Assembly: GCA_025922735.1 (NCBI GenBank)
Contig: JAICHI010000040.1
Span: forward strand, 1 to 8,969
Reading direction: 5' to 3'
DNA: 8,969 bases
Source: Nitrososphaeraceae archaeon
Lineage (GTDB): Archaea; Thermoproteota; Nitrososphaeria; Nitrososphaerales; Nitrososphaeraceae
The translations under genes were made by a program, and so were the position numbers. Position 1 is the first letter of the stretch. Every line of letters begins with the position of its first letter. This document shows, in pieces, positions 5,291 to 8,969 of this stretch. The notes below the pieces were generated by a model that saw nothing but the letters and a program-made list of their open reading frames with translations, did not search any database and was not told where the DNA came from.

Positions 5291-6237
5291 GGATGAAGAC
5301 AATACGAGTCGGAACCAGAGGCAGTAGACTTGCAATAGCGCAGACAGAGATAGCACTTGTCGCCTTACGTAAGGTTCACCCCCAAGTACGATTTGAAGTA
5401 ATCCCGATAAGCACCAAGGGTGATGTTGATAAGAGGCCGCTCTTTACTCTAGACGAAAAGGGAATTTTTGAAAAAGAAGTGAACGAAGCAGTCAAGCAAG
5501 GCGAGGTTGATTTTGCAGTCCATAGCCTCAAGGATATCCCATCAGATCTATCAGATGATCTTTCAGTGGCCTGCGTTCTCAAGAGGGCGAGCCCGAACGA
5601 CGTGCTTGTCACCGACAATGGACAAAAACTGAAAGATCTAGTATCCGGCTCAGTCGTCGGCACGAGCAGCCTCCGGCGGGCTGTACAGTTGACAAAAACT
5701 AGGTCGGATCTCAATGTCCGACCGATAAGGGGTAATGTCGAAACAAGAGTGAAAAAGGTGATAAACGGAGAGTACGATGCAGTTATTCTAGCAGAGGCTG
5801 GCCTTGCCAGAATAGGCATGAAGGATGTTATTGTCGAGCGGTTTAGCATCCGAAATTTTGTACCAGCACCAGGTCAGGGGGCTATAGCCATCGTGTGCAG
5901 GCGTGATCACACTACCCTTGCTGACATGGTCCAGCAGATAGAGGATCGCCGTTCGCGCATAGCAGTGCTTGCAGAAAGAGCACTGATAAGAAAGGTAGAA
6001 GGCGGCTGTAGGTTCCCACTTGGAGCAGTGGCAATAACCAATGATGACAAGATATCGCTTTATGCAAGCGTATTTTCTGCAGATGGCAAGCAGAGCATTC
6101 ACGTCAAAAAGGTAGGCAGAGCAAGCAATCCAGAAGAGCTGGGCTCCACGGTAGCAAACATGTTGGTAAAGCAGGGAGCAATGGATCTGGCAAAAGGTTG
6201 GCGCAGAGCAGTAGACGAGTGGAATAAGAAACTATGA
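5287..6237 (+). CDS. hemC: Hydroxymethylbilane synthase (porphobilinogen deaminase)
   Basis: HemC joins four porphobilinogens into the linear hydroxymethylbilane. The 316-residue product shows IRVGTRGSRLAIAQTE near the N-terminus, FEKEVNEAV (61-69), VHSLKDIPS with the catalytic Asp at 83, GTSSLRRAVQL (125-135), IRGNVETR (147-154), APGQGAIAI, and GGCRFPLGA, whose Cys241 should carry the dipyrromethane cofactor. All key residues are present and the length is normal. The start at ATG 5287 overlaps the hemL stop by 4 nt; a second in-frame ATG at 5293 is also possible and lies closer to the conserved IRVGTRGS. A weak GTGA element sits about 9 nt before 5287. The next gene overlaps its stop in the same manner, which suggests translational coupling through the operon. 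The product feeds HemD, encoded two genes later. Confidence 0.97.
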   Translation: MRMKTIRVGTRGSRLAIAQTEIALVALRKVHPQVRFEVIPISTKGDVDKRPLFTLDEKGIFEKEVNEAVKQGEVDFAVHSLKDIPSDLSDDLSVACVLKRASPNDVLVTDNGQKLKDLVSGSVVGTSSLRRAVQLTKTRSDLNVRPIRGNVETRVKKVINGEYDAVILAEAGLARIGMKDVIVERFSIRNFVPAPGQGAIAIVCRRDHTTLADMVQQIEDRRSRIAVLAERALIRKVEGGCRFPLGAVAITNDDKISLYASVFSADGKQSIHVKKVGRASNPEELGSTVANMLVKQGAMDLAKGWRRAVDEWNKKL

Positions 6238-6986
6238 AAAAGGGTAAGGTGTTTATCTGCGGAGCCGGTCCAGGCGATCCCAAGCTGATGACGCTGCGGG
6301 CAATGGAACTTTTGAAGACCTGCGATGTTGTATTGTATGACCGTCTGGTGGGCAAGGAGATAATCGACCAGATACCTGCAGGATCAGAGAAAACCTATGT
6401 TGGTAGAATGGTTGGCGACCCGACCACGCATCAAGACCGGACAAATGAGCTTATGGTGAAATACGCGAAAAAGGGTAAGACCGTACTGCGGCTCAAAGGC
6501 GGAGACCCTTTTATCTTTGGGCGGGGGGCAGAGGAAGCTGAATACCTCATCAAACGCGGTATCGAGTTTGAAATAGTGCCCGGCATTACTTCATCCATTG
6601 CATCGCCAGCTTACGCTGGCATTCCGCTTACCCACCGTCGGTACTCTTCATCAGTTGCCATAGTCGCCGGGCACGAAGATGCGAAAAAAGACAAGCTGAT
6701 GGTCAGATGGGACAAGCTTGCCGGTGCGGTCGACACTATAGTCGTATTGATGGGTATTGCCGAGCTGGATCAGATTTCACGCAATTTGATAAAGGCTGGG
6801 ATGAAAGAGAGCATCAAGGTTGCAATTGTTGCAAGTGGCACAACTGATAAGCAGAGAATCGTCAAGGGTACGCTTGGCACCATCGCAAAACTTACAAAAA
6901 AAGCCGATGTCAAGCCCCCTGCAGTAATCGTGATAGGAAGGGTCACTGGACTGAGTGATAAGCTCGACTGGTTCAAGAGAAAGTGA
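6234..6986 (+). CDS. cobA: Uroporphyrinogen-III C-methyltransferase
   Basis: This SAM-dependent enzyme adds two methyl groups to uroporphyrinogen III to make precorrin-2, the branch point to cobalamin and to siroheme and the siroheme-derived heme route. The 250-residue product is a stand-alone methyltransferase, without the CysG dehydrogenase/chelatase part. Motifs are AGPGDPKLMTLRAMELL (11-27), DVVLYDRLV (31-39), LRLKGGDPFIFGRGAEEAEY (85-104), PGITSSIASPAYAGIPLTHR (116-135), GHE (146-148) and the MGIAELDQI region (173-181). It overlaps hemC by 4 nt (ATGA) and hemD by 4 nt (GTGA). Its place between hemC and hemD puts the methylation step next to the enzymes that make its substrate. The dehydrogenase and chelatase that act next are not in this window. 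Known also as SumT. Confidence 0.96.
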   Translation: MKKGKVFICGAGPGDPKLMTLRAMELLKTCDVVLYDRLVGKEIIDQIPAGSEKTYVGRMVGDPTTHQDRTNELMVKYAKKGKTVLRLKGGDPFIFGRGAEEAEYLIKRGIEFEIVPGITSSIASPAYAGIPLTHRRYSSSVAIVAGHEDAKKDKLMVRWDKLAGAVDTIVVLMGIAELDQISRNLIKAGMKESIKVAIVASGTTDKQRIVKGTLGTIAKLTKKADVKPPAVIVIGRVTGLSDKLDWFKRK

Positions 6987-7768
6987 CAGAAATGCCTGGA
7001 TTAAAAGACAAAGTCCTTGCAATAACTCGAAGTGAGCGCGACGCAAAAGAATTTTTGCAGTTGGTAAGGGAGCAAGGGGGCAGGGCTATAGCGCTTCCCG
7101 CGATAGAGATAGTGCCAAAGGGTCCGGAAGTTGCAGAGCAGTTCATTGACAAACTCCGCAAGAAAAAGCATTATTATTGTGCGTTCATGAGCCAGCAGGC
7201 AGTAAACATCCTGTTTGACCTTGCCCGCGACAAGATAGCACCAGTTCTGAAATCTACTACGGTAATTGCAGTAGGCCCAAAGACAAAGCAGAGCCTTGAA
7301 GAGCATGGCATAAAAGTCGGACTAGTACTAGAAAAATTCTCTTCGTTTGGACTCATCGACCTCTTGTCGAGGATAGAGCCGGCAGGGAAAAAGATAATCA
7401 TCCCTCGAAGCGGTGCTGCAAACAATTTTGCCACTGATGCCTTGATCCGCCTTGGGATGGATGTTGACGAAATTCTCCTCTACACCGTGCGCACAAGGGC
7501 GGTCGAGCCCATATGGAAGGAATTTTATGATTTATTGTTGCAAAAAAGGGTGGATGCCATTATTTTTACTAGCGCCTCAAATGTTAACTCATTCTTTGAA
7601 ATAATGGACAGGGTGTCCAAAGATGAGTTACAGTTGGATAGCATTACCAAGGTGGTTTCGATAGGACCATTTACGAGTAAGGTGCTGAGGGACCGGGGCA
7701 TTGAATGCTTTGAAGCTGAGGAGCATACCGTGAGAGGTGCACTCCAAATTGCAAAGCAAGTCTTGTAA
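6983..7768 (+). CDS. hemD: Uroporphyrinogen-III synthase
   Basis: HemD closes hydroxymethylbilane into uroporphyrinogen III with inversion of ring D. The 261-residue product has the two-domain pattern of this weakly conserved family: KDKVLAITRSERDAKEF near the N-terminus, ALPAIEIVP (37-45), AFMSQQAVNILFDLA (67-81), VIAVGPKTKQSLEEHG (94-109), IIIPRSGAANNFATDALIR (138-156), VDEILLYTVRT (161-171), DAIIFTSASNVNSFF (191-205) and VSIGPFTSKVL (225-235). The ends of both Rossmann-like domains are intact and length is normal. The start is GTG 6983, overlapping the cobA stop by 4 nt; an in-frame ATG at 6992 is the alternative. It is the last tetrapyrrole gene of the operon and is followed after 20 bp by a small helical protein. 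Confidence 0.95.
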   Translation: MTEMPGLKDKVLAITRSERDAKEFLQLVREQGGRAIALPAIEIVPKGPEVAEQFIDKLRKKKHYYCAFMSQQAVNILFDLARDKIAPVLKSTTVIAVGPKTKQSLEEHGIKVGLVLEKFSSFGLIDLLSRIEPAGKKIIIPRSGAANNFATDALIRLGMDVDEILLYTVRTRAVEPIWKEFYDLLLQKRVDAIIFTSASNVNSFFEIMDRVSKDELQLDSITKVVSIGPFTSKVLRDRGIECFEAEEHTVRGALQIAKQVL

Positions 7769-7788
7769 CTCTTTAGTCTTTGTGACAT

Positions 7789-8040
7789 ATGTTGGGCATG
7801 ACAGAAGGAACAACAAAAGAAGCTGCTCTACTCGAAGATTCAACATTCAATGTAATAACTCAGATTGAAAAGAAGGCCGATTTTCTGTATTCATCTGTTG
7901 AAAAATACATTCGCGATGCAGAGAAAGACAACAAGCCTGAGCTTGTCAAGCTGTGGCGCACTATGAAGGAAGACGAACAAAAGCACCTGAAAATGCTGCG
8001 CGAACATCTAGTAAAGGAAGTAAGGGAAAACAAACTATAG
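7789..8040 (+). CDS. Small helical protein of unknown function, downstream of hemD
   Basis: The product is 83 residues from ATG 7789, or 80 from the in-frame ATG at 7798. It is charged and almost entirely helical: STFNVITQIEKKADFLYSSV, a second helix around the DNKPELVKLWRTMKEDEQ region, and HLKMLREHLVKEVREN at the end. The ending E-DEQKHLKML-REHL resembles the last helix of ferritin-like and rubrerythrin-like proteins (a Glu two residues before Gln, then His), but the first helices lack clear ExxH metal motifs, so it is not a demonstrated metal protein. It starts 20 bp after hemD, close enough to be the last gene of the hem operon, though weak TATA-like stretches at 7762-7776 could give it its own promoter. 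The family is not recognised. The start is uncertain between the two ATGs. Confidence 0.8.
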   Translation: MLGMTEGTTKEAALLEDSTFNVITQIEKKADFLYSSVEKYIRDAEKDNKPELVKLWRTMKEDEQKHLKMLREHLVKEVRENKL

Positions 8041-8101
8041 TAGGCAAAATTCAAGGCTATGCTGCGCGTCAGGTCTCTATTTATCGTCAGCAGGTCTCCC
8101 A

Positions 8102-8108
8102 TTTTTTT
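8102..8108 (+). terminator. T-run possibly ending the hem operon transcript
   Basis: Seven T residues lie about 60 bp downstream of the last plus-strand stop at 8040. This is the first strong T-tract on the plus strand after hemD and the small helical gene. Read on the minus strand it is the A-run inside the possible small gene at 8077-8214. Confidence 0.35.
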
Positions 8109-8278
8109 CCTGTACAAGATATTCAACTCCTGTTGGACCTGTAAGGTGCTGCCTAAGCGTGCTAGATTCAGGCCTATTTGAGTAGCATGCTTTTTGTTGA
8201 GCCTGTATATGCATATTCTTTGCTCATGGTGACACTTGTAGAGCTATCTGTCAAGCCTACTTTGATTTTGAAGTACGG

Positions 8279-8292
8279 TGTGTATATACACA
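8279..8292. repeat. Perfect 14-bp palindrome
   Basis: TGTGTATATACACA reads the same on both strands. It lies within the possible decayed gene at 8077-8386, in AT-rich surroundings. It could be a protein-binding site or chance. Confidence 0.35.
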
Positions 8293-8385
8293 TATCATAT
8301 ATTATGTTCAACTCGACAAGTGGCTTGCTGACAACACGTATTTTTCGCGTATTTTCCTTATAGACACTAAAAAGCAGATACAACA

Positions 8386-8399
8386 ACCAACTGGTTGGT
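8386..8399 (-). repeat. Inverted repeat ACCAAC-TG-GTTGGT (possible operator or terminator)
   Basis: Six-base arms are separated by 2 bp. On the minus strand it lies between a TATA-like box (8405-8412) and the start of the 70-codon frame at 8383, where a repressor would block transcription. A T-run (TTTTT) also follows 12 nt later on the minus strand, so it could instead help end transcription of the thiamine-binding gene at 8464-8769. The two readings cannot be separated here. Confidence 0.4.
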
Positions 8400-8463
8400 A
8401 TGACGTATAAGTTCGGTTGGCTTCTATTTGCTCTAGAAGATCAAAATTAGTTCGTGGTTACTC

Positions 8464-8769
8464 TCAACTCACTTTTGTATTCACAGACTGGATCTTCTCA
8501 TCCAAAGTGTTTGGCTTATCCAGCCTTTCGTCGATCCTTATTGTCGAAATCACGCGCTTGGCTCCAGCTGATTTGGCAGAATCATGAGCTGCATGTATTG
8601 CTTCGAAGATATCGTCTAGGTTGTCTGATTCTACTTGAGTACTCATTGGAGTAAGAGTTACTTTTTTGAGCTTCCTTATATTGCGAATTGCATTGTAGGC
8701 AGCTGCTATTTCTTTGCTCATGCTTGTATCAGAAGTACCAATTGGCGCAATGCTAATTTCGGCATTCAC
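8464..8769 (-). CDS. Thiamine-binding protein, MTH1187/YkoF family
   Basis: The 101-residue product begins NAEISIAPIGTSDTSMSKEI, then has LKKVTLTPMSTQVESDN, the DIFEAIHAAHDSAKSAGAKR helix and VISTIRIDERLD. These are the landmarks of the small MTH1187-like (PF01910-type) proteins: an AE(I/L)S(I/V)xP(I/L)GT first strand, a TPMST-like second strand, and a C-terminal strand with R-x-D-x-R. The fold is a ferredoxin-like dimer or tetramer; members of this family have been reported to bind thiamine or related compounds, but the ligand here is not shown. The start is set at GTG 8769, which puts the conserved first strand at the N-terminus and has a TATA-like box about 27 bp upstream; the frame could be extended to TTG 8805, giving 113 residues. 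It is on the opposite strand to the hem operon and appears to be a single-gene unit. Confidence 0.88.
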   Translation of the reverse strand: MNAEISIAPIGTSDTSMSKEIAAAYNAIRNIRKLKKVTLTPMSTQVESDNLDDIFEAIHAAHDSAKSAGAKRVISTIRIDERLDKPNTLDEKIQSVNTKVS

Positions 8770-8790
8770 AGTTGGCAAGTTGCTCAATTC

Positions 8791-8803
8791 ACTCAATATT
8801 AAC
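8791..8803 (-). promoter_or_regulatory. TATA-like box of the thiamine-binding protein gene
   Basis: On the minus strand this reads GTTAATATTGAGT, with its AT core centred about 27 bp before GTG 8769. It supports the GTG as a leaderless start over the TTG at 8805, which would lie upstream of this box. Confidence 0.45.
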
Positions 8804-8805
8804 AA

Positions 8806-8969
8806 GTTTTACTAATTAACAGTTTATTTGGTCTTATGATGCCACCCATTCAAACTGAGAAATAACAACTTCGTAAAACGTACTACTAACAATTGCCTTT
8901 TAGCGATTCTCTTCTCGCTGTGTGAAAATGATGATTATTTTACTGTCTCTTGCCTTCCGCCCCCTAAAT
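8806..8969. other. Edge region with no supported gene
   Basis: No reading frame here is long enough to assess. Two minus-strand frames enter from the window edge and stop at 8940-8942 (ending LGGGRQETVK) and 8900-8902 (ending FTQREENR); either could be the 3' end of a gene beyond the window. On the plus strand ATG 8928 opens a hydrophobic start (MMIILLSLAF) that leaves the window after 14 codons. None can be supported from what is visible. Confidence 0.3.

Larger units (their letters stand above)
8077..8386 (-). pseudogene. Possible frameshifted small gene
   Basis: On the minus strand one frame opens near TTG 8386/8383 and runs 70 codons to TAG at 8174-8176, with protein-like segments such as NTRKIRVVSKPLVELNIIYD and TSVTMSKEYAYTGSTKSML. 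A second minus frame, with ATG at 8214, overlaps it and runs 45 codons to TAG at 8077-8079; its product includes RPESSTLRQHLTGPTGVEYL and ends GRPADDK. The second frame contains a run of seven A. The two together could be one gene of roughly 100 codons that has lost its frame near 8174-8214; the second could instead be an intact 45-residue protein. A TATA-like CTTATACG (8405-8412 on the minus strand) lies about 27 bp before TTG 8383. No family is recognised and coding status rests on composition, so confidence is low. Confidence 0.35.

Noticed and set aside
8178..8363. Hydrophobic plus-strand frame after the hem operon
   Set aside because: It looks like the antisense of a more protein-like minus frame, and has no start signal or family.
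8834..8934. ATGATGC, CTGA and ATGATGA motifs suggesting a C/D guide RNA
   Set aside because: The boxes are about 70 nt apart and out of order for a canonical archaeal C/D RNA.
8928..8969. Plus-strand ATG opening a hydrophobic segment at the window edge
   Set aside because: Only 14 codons are visible, and the TATA-like stretch at about 8896-8902 is weak.

Overview
The window reads as chromosomal DNA of an ammonia-oxidising-type Thaumarchaeon (Nitrososphaerota), probably a soil group I.1b / Nitrososphaera-like lineage. The reasons are: archaeal TATA-like boxes about 27 bp upstream of starts that mostly look leaderless; a hemL-hemC-cobA-hemD tetrapyrrole operon of archaeal type; two archaeal HTH_45-like winged-helix proteins; an MTH1187-type thiamine-binding protein; and several small proteins of a style common in this phylum. 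The organism is an inference from gene style, not from a search.

Layout. At 1-212 (minus) is the N-terminal part of a winged-helix regulator cut by the window edge. From 368 to 822 (plus) lies a small membrane-protein gene broken by one frameshift and two in-frame TAG codons. At 886-1519 are two tandem paralogous small tetracysteine proteins, probably metal or Fe-S binding. At 1665-2153 is a coiled-coil protein, followed by remnants of a second small membrane-protein gene (2198-2344). At 2405-2668 is a complete winged-helix paralog of the first gene, and at 2713-3456 a membrane-anchored extracytoplasmic protein, which converges on an unrecognised gene (3464-3949, minus).

From 4022 to 7768 is the core of the window: hemL (glutamate-1-semialdehyde aminomutase), hemC (hydroxymethylbilane synthase), cobA (uroporphyrinogen-III C-methyltransferase) and hemD (uroporphyrinogen-III synthase). 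All are on the plus strand with 4-nt overlaps at every junction. Together they convert glutamate-1-semialdehyde to ALA and, after the HemB step encoded elsewhere, porphobilinogen to uroporphyrinogen III and precorrin-2, the branch point to cobalamin and to siroheme-derived heme. hemA and hemB are not in this window. A small helical protein (7789-8040) follows 20 bp later.

The right flank is mostly minus strand: a possible broken small gene (8077-8386) with palindromic DNA around it, then a thiamine-binding-like protein (8464-8769), and about 160 bp at the edge with no supported gene. No rRNA, tRNA, CRISPR or insertion sequence was recognised. The most unusual aspects are a cluster of decayed small genes next to intact ones, the tandem tetracysteine pair, and inverted repeats placed at or near predicted core promoters.
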